Assembly (NCBI GenBank): GCA_013399305.1
Contig: VXAI01000097.1
Span: forward strand, 3,096,005 to 3,160,004
Length of the DNA stretch: 64,000 bases
DNA from: Rostratula benghalensis
Taxonomy: Eukaryota; Chordata; Aves; Charadriiformes; Rostratulidae
Direction of reading: 5' to 3'
Shown: positions 1 to 13,214 of the stretch, piece by piece
Position numbering within the stretch: position 1 is the stretch's first letter
How the letters are laid out: each line of letters starts with the position of its first letter
Notes under the pieces: generated by a model
Told to the model about the DNA's origin: nothing
The model's input: only the letters and a program-made list of their open reading frames with translations
The model's database searches: none
Position numbers and translations under genes: made by a program

Positions 1-600
<600 letters not shown>

Positions 601-704
601 TCCACTTCCACTCTTTTCTCTCCCATCGGGCTACCTCACTGGTCCAGAAGTCCACCCAAGAAGTTATTTTCCAAAGGAACTTACTTTCATGCTTGTATAA
701 TAAA

Positions 705-3700
705 ACACCATCTAATTCTCGTTCTTTTAATTTTTTTTTTCTTCTCCCCTTTTCCGATGGACTATGTATGCTTTGTGGTGTTGCACTAGTACGTGCTCAG
801 GGTATTTTGAATCCCAAGCATTCCCAAGTTTCAGTTTACTCTGATCAAGGATGCATAAAGAATGGAGGTTCAGGACTTGCGGCTGTTATTGATGGTGCAG
901 AAACTTTTTTTTTTAAAATTTCATGGGCTTAGTGATATATAAAAATGTATCGCGCAGTATAATTGTTACACTTTTGTATCTAAAGTCATTTTTAAAGTTT
1001 TCTAGTTGGATTGAGTATTTGTTTCTATTTGGCACCTAAAGATAGAATCATGCTGATATTTTATAACCCTGTTTACTTTAGGGAAGCTCATTTGGTCAAC
1101 CTAAGTGAACTTAATAAAAGTCAAAGAACAAGTGATGTTTCATTTCAATGAAACTGCAACAGGCATGGGCTTCTTGGTGAAGTATAATATCTAGGCACCT
1201 AAGCTTGGAGTTTGTGGAGAATGTAACTGGTCATCAAGGTAATGTATAGGTGTCTGAAGATGAACTGTGATATACAGTGTTGGTGCTGACAGCCAAAAGT
1301 CAATAACTTGCATGACACAAATAATCACACTGAAGTGCTCCTGCAAAAAGAGCAAGACTGGATACCTGATCCCTTCACAACAAAATAGCAGTGGTTGTTA
1401 TCCAGGGTTGAGAGATGATTAATGATGGATAATCATATTTAACATCATTACTTGCACATAATTATTTTTGTAAACTTCTCCTGGGTTTCACGGTAGACTC
1501 TGATGCAAAATTCATGATGTAGCATGATTATTTTGACTGTAAAATACCAGGTTGTCATTCTTTGGGATAGGCAGTCGCTCTTTAAACTGATACATGAAGG
1601 GCTTTCTTTAGGTCTTATGCCTTGCAATTGGTGCATGAGGTGCAAAGGTGTGTGTGAGGGAGAATGTGATTTTTTTTGTTGTTTTTTTTTTATGCTTGGG
1701 ACAGGAGTAAGAAATGCTTGATAATAGCCAGTTTATGTCCCTAATTTCCTGGCAAATGAGACTAACTTATCAGTTTCTATGGTGGAATGAATAATTTTGC
1801 AACTTGTTTATAGGATGGTTTGGTGATTCTTAGACTTTCTTTTTTGATTGCTGTCGACAGAGGTGGTAAGATGGCTTAATGCATAGAGGCTGCTTGTAAA
1901 AACTTTATAGTGCTCACTTAAAGCAGCCAGCTTCTTCTAAACTTGTTTATATTTTGTAGTTCTTAGCAAAGTTGCAAGATTCTTGTGATCTAATGATCTA
2001 TTCTATAGCCATCAGGCTTTGAAGTTGTTTACATAACGTTAGACTGCCTGCTGATCACTGCAGTAGTGCCACGTCACATTTCAGAGAGAATTAGGAAATG
2101 AAAGTTCAAGGGTGTATATTGTGCTGTTTTTCTGGCTGTAATACCTACTTAAATGTAAAAGCAAAATTGTGTTGATTTAAAGTGCAGTCAGATAAACTGC
2201 AGTGTGACCAGGTGCTGAGGCTTTCTGTATTTCAGTTTTGACTTTTCACTTTAGAAATGCAAGCTAAGGGTATTGTTACTAGTTCTTGAAGTGTCTGGTT
2301 GACTTCAGCATGCCTACTGTTAGGTTGAGGTTTGTTTTCTTCTTTAGTCTTTTGAAAGAGCTGCGTTAGAGGATGTTGAAATGTAAGCAGTTGACTTGTG
2401 CAGATTCTTCACTTGTAAACAGGTGTGGGACAGACTCAATTGAATTTCGGGCAGAGTTAAGGCTGCCAGAGGTACGACAGGGGAGACACTGTATTAAATT
2501 TGTGCTGCCTTGTTTGGAGGCTTATCCTGAAACATTCTGTATAGGTACAGTATGTAGTGAAGTAACTTGAACTCAGTTGAGTGACTCCTGTTGTGTGGGC
2601 TTTGTGTGTAGAGCTTGCTTATTTTTCTCTTGGCTGGGCTTTGATTTCCTGAAGTGGTGCCTTTACTGGGGGTATGGTATGCTTTGCTGATACACTGTTA
2701 GCAAGTTGGATTGAAGTTTCACTGCAGCCTAAACTCTGGCAGCTGCATTTACAGATTCTTAACTGAGCTATTTCGGTTTGCGAAGTCAGTTAAGGGGGGG
2801 AAATCTTTGGTTTTCTGGCAAATTGATGCTGAAATAATGAATGGATTATTTACTGCTGACATAATTTTTCTGGCAAAATAATGCTGAAATCTATGCTGAA
2901 ATAGCTCAGCAAAGGATCTGACCACAGGATGGGGTATGAAAGCTAACAGCTTGCAGGTAAGCTAAGGCAGCTAATTTCATGATTGTGTTCATGTCAGTTT
3001 GTGGCAGTCCAGGACAGGATTATCCATGGTCCAGTTTTCCTCACCCCTTCTTCCTTTCAAAGCTGTAACTCCTACCTACCTCTCTGACTTTGTGCTCATC
3101 TGAGGAAGCTTACTAATCAGAAAACTATTCATTTTTAGCTTTGGGCAGGTTGATGCTGCTGGCTTTTGTTTGACCCTCTAGCTGTAGACCAGAGCTGTGG
3201 AAGTTTGGAAAGGGTATGCAAACCTGCTGCATTGAGCTAGGTAATTTGAAGTATGGAAGCCTTAGACTTTATTTTATGTAAAGGGCTAATAATGTTATTG
3301 CACTCTGCCTGTATGTGTGCTTTTGGAGAAAATGTGATGGATAAAATGGACTTCTGGTCTGACACCATGTGGCTGTTCCTGCATACACACTGAGTGGTGT
3401 GAGAGGCGTGATTTTCCTGATTTTAACTCGGTGGTTTCAGCATCCTGTTGTATGGATCCACTTCCATGACTGACAAAATGCAGACCCAGAATAAATCCAA
3501 TGTACAATGCCCTGTCTAGTTCAGTCAGCACGGATGGCTTCATACTGAACAAAAACTTGTGGTAGCCTCTGTTGCCAGCCTCTCTTGTGGTAGCTGGTTC
3601 CCTCCCTTATGAGCTCCCTTTATTTAATGACTTTGTGTACTGGTAGTTGTGCTGTTTAATTTACCAAATCTGAATTTTCATCCAGTCACTCAAAGGTTAT

Positions 3701-6700
3701 TGAACTTCAAAATGTCACAGTGCCAAAAAGAGTTATGTGATGACCCCAGGTGTTGAAAGAGTTGAGATGACCATAATGTGTCATGTGTTGCCTGGCATAG
3801 GGTTTACATTCAAGACACAGTGCCTTCCTCTGAGTCACTGTACAAACACATTGTTCGGGACTGAAGCTCATAAAAGGAGTTTGCAGTGCCTTGCAAACAT
3901 TTTTCTGTACTCTCGTGTTGCATAGAAGTTTTCACATCTAAAGGATCAGAGTATAAAACTGGTCCTTGAAACCATCCATTGCTACCTGTAAACAACAACC
4001 TCTGTATATGCCCAATCCTCATGCAGAGCATTGTTGTATATATTTGCTAAAGGCAAGACCTATGGTACTTGGATTTCTCTCTGAGTAGGTAGGGGATGTT
4101 GTGTGTGTGTATTGCCTTGCCTACTGGAAGCAAAGGGCAGAGTGAATCCAGTCTGTAGTTGGCAACTTTGACCCTAACTCATTTTTCACTTACTGCCTTT
4201 TCACCAAGGCAGAGTCCTGCGCTCTTCATGTTATTTGAAGCAGTTGACTTCTGCTAATTTATGATGGATCAATGGTGTAGTTTGCATCTAGGGTTTGTAT
4301 GCGCATGAAACTGCAGTTACTGAAAGCATCTCTTTTCTTTTGGCCCACTGCCCAAAAAAATTTCTAATTTGTATATACATGTGTTGAAAACACTGATTTG
4401 GGGTTGGTTAAACAGAAAATTTCATTTGTCATTAAATGCTCAGGTCTTGTTTGTGTCTACAAATACAAATGTAGAAGCAAAGGACTAGATTCACAAGAGT
4501 GAATTGCCTCACAGAAATGAGGCAGTTTATAGCAAGGAAGGTAGTAGGTCAGAAATCCTGGCCTTCTAGAGACCCATATTCCAGTTCTCTCTCTGTCAGA
4601 TTTAAAGGAAGAACTTTGAAGTCTGTGTCCTGAGGACTAGGTTACAACAACTTGAACCGTTTCACTCTGTGCACTCACTAAGCTAGAGGAAATTCCTGAA
4701 TAATGGGTTTTTTAGGGCACACCTTGGTTCTTCCTCTGGTATTTATTTTATCTGCCTTAACTGAGGTAAGTCCAAGGTGGACCCATTGCAGAGTATTCTG
4801 TGGTAGGGGATCTGCTCAGGTGGTGACTCCAAATGTGTGCAGCTCGTGATGGTTTATTCCCAAACTATCATGAGATATCCAATATTTATGGTACTAGGAC
4901 TATGTAGGAGAATGTTGGAACACCTCTTATCCCTACTCAAGGCAAAGCCATTCTTCCATACTGTAAAAATGGAGCGTATTTTCTCAATGTTACTGCCTAA
5001 ATATCTTTATAGAATTACAACCCTCCCCCCCCCCCCAAAACCCCAAACAAAATCAAACAAAAAAACTTCTGTTGTTGCTGCCATTTCCTTATGTAAAAAG
5101 AACAGAAAATATTTTCCAGGGTTGATACCAAAAATAAAGACTCTTGTTTATCCATTTAATTACTGCAAAACTTCTCAGGAAACTGCTGTAGGGGTTGACA
5201 TTATAAGAGATGCAAGAAGGGAACCTTCTTTCCCACAGTTCAATTTTCCTTGAAGAGGTGTGCAAGATGCTCAGCCAAACAGAAGAGCTCCTGGTTCCCT
5301 GTACTCTCCACTGACCTCTAGGAAGGTTTCATTCTAGTTCTCTTTCAACCTCATTATTTGAGACTATAGAATATGAGACTTGATGGTGTAGAAGTTAAAA
5401 CACTGCCAACAGGAAAGCCCTGTCCTTTGAGCTGCTCTGATTCTGCTGGGTTTTTCACCCACTGCTACTTCAGGAATGCAGACAATGTGTATCCACCCTC
5501 TTTTCCTAGGCTGGTTTTGAGGAGTAAGAGTTGAATGGTCTAGAGTAGATGGGAGGTGAAATACTTGCTCTGAAAGAAAGCTTTTCATTTTCTTGTGTGC
5601 AGCTGGCTGCTGCTTTCCACCTCCTCAGAGGGCATTTGCTCTACTTTTACTCCCTTCAGCCACCTCTCATTGCCTGTTACTTCGCTTGTACAGCTGAGCA
5701 GCCTGTTTATCAGCTTCTGTTGCCCGTGTCAAATCAACTTGCTATGGGATGATCTGTGAAGACGGAGAGGTCGTGTTCACAAGTACATGTACCTGCCATA
5801 AGTGTTGTCCTAGCCCCATGCTTGGGCAGCAGTGGACCTTACACAAAATACCACATGCCGTTTCTAAATGGGTGGTATTTCCTGGATGAGAAGTAAGAAA
5901 CCAAACTGAAAGAACCTGGTGTGATGATTCCTTGTGATTGAGCCTGCAGGATCCAAGATGCCTTTTCAAAGACTTTCTGAAATTTAATTCTGTTCCCCTG
6001 TGAATCCATACACTTGAATTCTAAAACGAAGGTGTTAGGTTATTGTAGGCTTTTTCTTTTCCAGTTGAACAGTTGCAATAACAACCACCCACTTTGTACG
6101 TGCCAGGACTGTTAAAAACATTTATAACTGAACTTGTCCCATGGCTCCGTAAGATAACTGGTGAATACTGAGCATGTACTTCTGAGTTAACCATGCAACA
6201 TCAAGTTGTATAGGAAGCTGACACAACACATTTCACCTCCTTGAGGGATGTGTATCTGCTCAGCTACTGGGAGTTAGTGGCACAGGTTGGAATCAACAGT
6301 GCAAATTTGCTTGAAACAGCAGAGAGCGGGTCAGGGAATGGGCTGAGCTGCTCTGGTCCTTTACCCAAGTTCCAATGTAAAGGTTCCAAATATCAATAAT
6401 TTCCTAATGATACAATATATAATTATGTGTAGCAAAGATGAAATTTTATAGATGGTGTATATATAATAATTTATGAAAACTTGTAGTTATATATGTATAT
6501 ATTTATACACATGCACTCAACCTCCAAAGCAGTTCTCTTAAGGAGACTTTTGTCCAGTGCTATGGTATCCAATGTATATTCTAAAAATGCCCCTTATTTA
6601 CATGCTATACAGTATCAGAAATATTGTCCCAGGGCCACAAGAATCCTTCCTGGAATCCTTCCTGAAATCTACCTCTTGTATATCCTAATGGTTATCTCAT

Positions 6701-7298
6701 CCAGAAACCACTTCTCGGAAGATTTCTGTGGGCTTCTGTCTTATGTTGAATCTGCTAATGTAAAAAGTTGTGGCATAATCTCCACTTTGGAGACTTGGGA
6801 GGTTGTGAGAGGAATTTAGCTAATCCAGAAGAATTGCTCTCTATTTTTTCTTTTATTCTTCCAGTGATAGTTCTATAGATGAAGCAACCAGAGACAGAAA
6901 ATCTTAAAACCATTCTTTTGTCTTAGCTGGAAGACTGAAGTGCTGCTCCTGCTGCTGTTGAGTGGCCTTCAGCAGGACAGGTCAAACAGCTCAGGCACAA
7001 AATGCCTTCCACTTAAGTACTTTTTCCAGGAAGAAACACAGGCACCTGTTTCTGTGAAGGCACAGAAATAGTTCTGTGCCAATTCTGAGTGGGCTTTGAT
7101 GTGGCTGTAAATGTCAGGCGTGATTTTTTTTTTCCATATAAATTCTCAGTACTTTGTACCTTAGCTTATACTAAAGAGTAGACAGCTTTTCTTTTCATCC
7201 CTAAACCTTTTAAGGAACTCAATTTTTAAAACTTTTGAGTGCTGCCCACATTATTTTTTCTTCCCAAAGGTGCATCCGTTGCTCAGGAAGTTGTGCGT
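705..7298. other. Non-coding stretch, possibly distal 3' UTR then intergenic
   Basis: This is AT-rich, CpG-poor unique sequence. Open frames are short or of biased composition and none resembles a known protein. AATAAA hexamers at 1,113-1,118 and 3,490-3,495 make a longer CCDC71L 3' UTR possible over the first 1-3.5 kb. A C-run of 12 (5,025-5,036) and short TA/TG-rich patches near 4,100 and 6,485-6,515 are the only simple repeats I note. I see no recognisable mobile element. Confidence 0.5.
5025..5036 (+). repeat. (C)12 homopolymer
   Basis: Twelve C residues are followed directly by A-rich sequence with CCCC interruptions. Length polymorphism and sequencing error are both likely. Confidence 0.9.
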
Positions 7299-7360
7299 GT
7301 GGAACATAGAACAATTCAAGTTGGAAGGGACTTACAGAGTCAACAGCCTGGTCAACAGCA
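7299..7360 (-). mobile_element. CR1 LINE 3'-end fragment
   Basis: The segment beginning ATAGAACAATTCAAGTTGG and running on through AAGGGACTTACAGAG matches the inverted 3' terminus of bird CR1 elements (ATAGAATCAT..GGTTGGAAGGGACCT..). Only about 60 bases are convincing; the left end is the CR1 3' terminus, so the element is on the minus strand and heavily 5'-truncated. The sequence to 7,430 may be further diverged CR1 but I cannot align it by eye. Confidence 0.6.
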
Positions 7361-8138
7361 TCTGCCACAAGCAAGCACAGATATGAAAGATATCTTGAGA
7401 AGCAGTCCTTTAAAGGCATCCTAAGTACTCTTCTTAGAAAGTGAAGAAATAGAGAGTTAATTAGAAACAAGAATATGAGGAAAATATCCTGGGTTGAAAT
7501 CCACAATGAAAAAAATACGGTGCTAATCTTTGATATTGTAGAATCTGTACATTGTGACTATAGTGTCATTTGGAGCTTTTTATCCTCTGATCTGGGTTTG
7601 TTAAATTAATGCTACTGAACAGAAATGTCGCAATACTTATTTCTGGACAAGCGGGAAGAGGTAGAGGAGAAAGCAGAGGAAATTTTTGTCAATTTTTTTT
7701 TTTTTTGAAGTTGTTCAATCTACTGCCCTTGTTTTCACATTCCAGCCTTCCACTGCAGTTCCATGTAATAACGATAAAATCCCCAAGTGTGAAAAGTTGT
7801 GCTACAGACGATATATCCTAGCTGCTCTTAAAACACATTAAGTATTTGAATACTGATTAGATTCATCAAATGGGCTCATTTATTAGCAATAAATAATGAT
7901 CCTTTGTGTAGCAACTCCGTAAATTATTTCCATCTGCACATAAATTTAATCTCATTGTCTAGTATCTAATGGAAGCTGTTTCATCCATCTTTTCACCAGA
8001 CCAGGTGTCTTAATCCCCTGGTGTTTGTATTCTTCTGAATTGGCCTGAATTGGTTTAATGTTTTTGTCATTGTCTGTTTCCTCTTGTCCAGCTTCCTCTT
8101 CCATATTTCCAAAGTATGTAAGAATTCTCTTCTTATNT

Positions 8139-8163
8139 AAAAAAAAAAAAAAAAAAAAAAAAA
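8139..8163 (+). repeat. (A)25 homopolymer next to an ambiguous base
   Basis: A run of 25 A follows the sequence TCTTATNT, whose N is at 8,137. There is no AATAAA upstream and no recognisable retroposed body, so I treat it as a simple repeat rather than a poly(A) tail. Confidence 0.9.
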
Positions 8164-8475
8164 GAATAAAAACCAAGTCATAATCACAGCAATTGCATCC
8201 TACTTGGAACAATTTGAATTAAACAAAACCTCAAGGATTTTGGAAAGCTGCCTGAAATGAACTTGAAAAATAAAAGTTTGACTTCATGAAAAATGTCCTA
8301 TTTAAAAGAAGAGGAAAACACAAAGCACCCAGTTGTTTTTGCATGATTTATTTTGTTGACATTTTTATCAAAACATCTTTTATTTTTGCAAAAAGTATTT
8401 CATTAAACTAAATGTTTGGAAAGTTCAACTTTTGGCAGAAGTAGAAAAGATAACGGAGGTGGAAGCTGCTTAGAC

Positions 8476-8500
8476 TTTTTTTTTCTTTTTTTTTTTTTTT
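8476..8500 (+). repeat. T-rich run (one C interruption)
   Basis: Nine T, one C, then fifteen T. No element body is recognisable on either side. Confidence 0.9.
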
Positions 8501-11500
8501 CCTTCATTATTTGAGTAACTTCAATGTTTATAAATGCACAACAATGTATGAATGAGCACTGGAAACTCATTTATTTTCAGTGATTTTCTCCACGGCTTTC
8601 TTGTCAGTAGTGCCTAGTCCAGGGTTTAGTAGGTATCTACCTAAAGGAATCTTTAAGCAGATGAGCTGGTCTGTTGGGTGCTGGCTGGGCAAGAGGGTCC
8701 TTGTGCCAGGCATGATTCTTGGATGAGAGAGATGCTTAGTGCCCCCCGTCTCTCAAGGCGCTGCTTCCCTCAAGAAAGGCTGTCTGAAACCTGTATTTGA
8801 AAGGCTGTTGCCTTCCTATGTTGCACGCTGTGTGTGATTTTCTCTTGGTCACGGAGTGTAAAATACCACCATTTCAGAACTGCAGTCTTGCCTTGCTGGA
8901 ATGCTGCATAATATCAGGAGCGCTTGACAAGGAAATCATATTTCATTTCAGCAGTGTTGCTAATTAACGTGTAAATAATTTTGCTTATTTCTTCCCATCA
9001 CAAGATTGGCTAAAAAAAAATCAAAAGGTTTAAAAATTATGTATATATGCCTGAGACTTTTGTGAGTCACTAAATTTCATGCTTTTCAAGATTTTCTTTG
9101 CCTCCAAGAAGAACAGAATCTCATTTTAACTTTGAACGATAAATAAGTTTTTTCAGTCTAGGAATGGGGACAGTAAGAAAAACATCAAATACCATGATCC
9201 TGGCAATAAAAACCCAAAGAGTTGGCAGCCGTGGGTCAGAGAAGACAAGGCTTGGGAGGGAGCCAGAGCCTGCCTGTGAACAGGAGCAGCAGGCTGGAGA
9301 CAGCTGTCTGGAATCTGTCTGGGCAGCAGGCACCCCAGGAGATGAGAGAGTCATGCAGGGAAGCAGCTTTTTGCTGCTATGGGAGCCGTAACATCAGAGC
9401 TTGTTTCCACTTATAGGGGTTTCCTGTTAGATGACTGTGACTGGCAAACCCTGCCCATGAAGATGAAAGTTAGGTAGCTCCATGGAGTTACATGAGCAGC
9501 AAGGAGTTGTTGCATGTATAAAAGCATCTATATTAGTCTGTTGGCATGGTTATGGGGTCTAAGAATGGGTGTTTGGCTGGGTTTTTATTTGTTTTAAATT
9601 GATGGAGAGCAAGGCTGCAGGAAAGGAAGAGGACACAGGTACCAATGCAGCAAGCCACAAGTTGCATATCTCTAGGCACAACTTTGAACAATTGTAATGA
9701 GGTCAGACCGGGATTCCGCAGGATTTAGGACATGTGAGGAGGTGCAGATGACCTTTGACAACAAATCACTCTTCTAATAGTCCCATGAAAGTTGGGAATG
9801 CTTAATGAAATTAATTGTAAAACCTATAGGTTTGCAAAGCCTGGAGCATATCCCACGCCTGGCCCTAGGCTTGTGCACAGAAGTCCCATCAAACACACCA
9901 ACCGTGATTTTAGGGCTAGCTAGAACATGGATTTGAAGACATGTTAAAGAGGTTTAACCATATTATCTGTCCACTTTCTTTTCGTCTTCGTAGCTGCAAT
10001 TTAGACATAAATCATCTGGGCTGTGCTTAGGAAGACACAAGTTTCAGAATATCTTCCGGTGGACCACTTTCATTCATTCCAGCTGATGTCTAGACTAAAT
10101 GAAGGAAAGCTTGGATTCACGTGATAGCGTATTGTAAGTATCTAAGTTTTCACCACTCCAGGCAGGTGTGGAGTTCAGCATTCATAAAGCAAGTATGGGT
10201 GGTAGATGGTGCTGGCTTTTACACAAATTCAGACTGATGAACGGCATGGGCATAGCCAGAGAGAGGACTGGCTCATCATGGAGATAAGAACAGCATCTGA
10301 GGGTGTGATAAGTTTGACAGTATGTGGCACTCTCTTGCTGGTGCCTGCTGTATCTGCCAGAGCAAACTGCAGAGTTGGGCCCAAAGGTAATGATTACTGC
10401 TCAAGTAGTGACTTACTTAGGTGGAAAGCAGCAAGTGAATGTGGTTACCAATACCATAGCTGAGTGTGAGTATTGTGAGTGAAGAGCTGCCATTCCTTCA
10501 CCGTGTTTTAACCAGCCACGTAATTTTTGCTATCTTCCCTGGTACCTGTCAGAAGGATCCGCAGCATCCAACTCAGGCACAGATATGTAAACAGATAGGA
10601 TCTCCCCCAGTAGGTCCTGAAAAGCACCAGCTTAACCTTTCCTGACTTTGCAGAAAACACAGGCTTTTGCTTTCAGGTGTTCATTAACACTGAGGCATGA
10701 ACTAAATGCCTTAGGCTGTGTCTGTGCAAATGTTTTGGTTCAAAGCTATAGTACTGTTTTGAAGTGAACTCCCTGATTACCCCCACTTGTGTTGATTTTG
10801 TATGCAAAACAGTTTGGGTGTCTATGAGCTAGCTTCCTTTCAGAGGAGACTTGAGCAGAAGCTTAACCCCAACTGCAACACCAAATGTGCTCCAACCCCT
10901 GATGAGATACCAGGATCTGAACCAATGAGCAGGCTGCCCAACCACAAAGTCCTCCAGCATGTACTGAAATTGCACAAGCCACTAGAAATCTCCCCAAACC
11001 ACTAAATGCTTCTGCAACATGCTGAATGTGTCTCCTGCTGTACAAAGGACCTGCTGCATTTCCAGATTACCTTGCAACTGCCAGCCCTCAACTTCTTGTG
11101 ACTATTTTGTTCCTTAACAATCACTTACCTCATGTTCTTTCTTGCAAACTTTTACCTTCTTTACCCTGGCTTCCGTTGCCTTCCCCAGTCTTTGCTGTTC
11201 TTCTACATTATTTTCCACTTCCTACTGCTGTCTTCTGCATGGGTTAACATCCATGCCATCAGCATCCCAGAATTCCTGTGGGCATGCAACTGGAGGCCCT
11301 GAGAAGCTGATGCAACCCACTAACTTTGCCAGAGCTGGAAGTATATCCAGCAGCAACGTAATCCAATGGCAGTAGCAGCAGTGATTTATAAAACTGGGAA
11401 AATGATGGCCTTGCTCTCGATGATACAGACAAACACCTGGGGCTGGCATGGCCTGGTCCCCAGTGCTGAGAGCTCCTACCAATCTTTGGGTGGAAGGAGA

Positions 11501-13192
11501 CCGCCTAGTCTGCTCAGCACCAGGAGAAGAGTTTGGAGGTGCACACATCTTCTGGCACTGATTTATAACTTCTAGATTCCACCAAAGAGCTATGCAAGGG
11601 TACATCAAGAGACATGGCTTTGATCCTCTCCCCACCCTGACTGGAATCAGGGGAACAGCACCAACAGACTTGCTTCCAGCCCCAGGCATACACTGGATGA
11701 CCAGCTCCAGTGCTGTATGTCTGTATCTAGCCCCTGGAATCATCCCTTCCCAGTTTCTGCAGGGTGACTTCATCACTCATAAAATAACTATTTCCTTCAG
11801 TTCTGTGCATCAGAGCTTATCTTCCGAATACGTAAATGCACCAGGATCTCCGTACGAGTTTAGATCAGGCAAAGAAAGTGCCACATCTTCAACTGAGAGG
11901 AATCTCAAATTGTACAAGGGTGTATTAACAGACCCTGCATAGCTATGGGACCCAGCAGACCACAGAACTGTGCGGAAACGAGACAAAATAATTCAAGGAA
12001 AGCTACTGAGAGACAGGAGCAAAGACAAGAAACCTGGCTGTAGCCTCTGGCTTGCCTTGTTTATAAGGACTGAAGTATTTCCTGAGTGAATGACTGCTTT
12101 TTGGAACAGATGCCTAGGAGGAGCTTTTTGGGAATGGGTTTGAGGGAGGGCCTGGCCCAGGCACCCAGGGCAACCATAAGGGAGGGAGTGGGCAGGAACC
12201 AGCTCATGGTCTCATCCCTAGGCTGGGGGAGCGACACTTGGCTGCTCCCTCTAGCAAAGGGCAGGCTGACACCTACCTTTTGTACTGACAGGAAGGACAT
12301 TCCTGAATTTTCCAGTCCTTGCCCTGTTGGCTTTGCTGGAGAGACCACAGTGCCATTCTTTCACTGGTCCACCCCTTGCTATTTCAGCTTCTTTCCTCCT
12401 TCACACTTCCACTTTCTGGTGAGGTGGAGCCCAAAATGGCCAAGGAGGCGATAAGTGCAAATTGAATCTACAAAGTGGCTGAAGGCAGGAGCTTTCCCTT
12501 TCCCTTTGCAAATCCCACACAACTGATACCAGGGCTGTGGCTGTGCCCGGAATACACATCCCCATAAAATGTACTCACCAGCTCTCACTACTGTTGAAAC
12601 CACCAGCGTGTTAAAACATCCTGTTACTAGTGGCAACCATTTTCTGTTAGTCTAATTTTTTTGTCCCTTCAAAGAGTGGGAGAGGATAAAGTAGTGTTTA
12701 CTGTTTACTTAGGAAGATCCAGTGTCGTTTGCATTCCTGCACAGGTTAGTCTCCCCTCTGCCACTTTTGCAGACCACAGTTGTGGCCAGTGATTTATTGG
12801 TTTGGCTGCCCCTTGTGCAGGGGATTTTCCAGATACCTGCCACAACCCGGTGTTTGTCCATGCCGATACCTGCAAGCACAGCAGAACTCACAGCCTGTCC
12901 CAGAGTATGGCTTGAGCTCCATCTCTCCTACCTTCTGTGAACCGACCACTCAACCATCCTCATTTTCCCTCAGCAGAATTATTTTGTCTAGCTCAGAGAT
13001 AAAAATAACTCAATGTTTTCTAGGGAAAGATACTAGAGAGATGTTCTCAAGAGAAAAGCACTGAGCAGCAAAACAAATAAACCAAAAGAGTAGAATTCTT
13101 TGATAAACTGCTTAAATTTGAATGTGCCTATAAGGTCTGAGAATAAAATTACCAGAAATAGAGGGCAACAATTTCTGGTTTTCCAATCTGTC

Positions 13193-13214
13193 TTTTTTTT
13201 TTTTTTTTTTTTTT
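13193..13214 (+). repeat. (T)22 homopolymer
   Basis: A run of 22 T residues in unique sequence. The flank does not show the reverse-complement poly(A) signal expected of a minus-strand retrocopy. Confidence 0.9.

Noticed and set aside
4837..5253. 138-codon open frame on the plus strand
   Set aside because: It runs through a C homopolymer and A-rich sequence (a poly-Pro/Lys artefact) and resembles no protein I know.
8139..8163. Poly(A) tail of a processed pseudogene
   Set aside because: No AATAAA upstream, no recognisable coding body and no visible target duplication.
11222..11776. 184-codon open frame on the minus strand
   Set aside because: No recognisable domain, no repeat homology, no coding-like codon bias and no gene context; a chance open frame of this size is expected in 64 kb.
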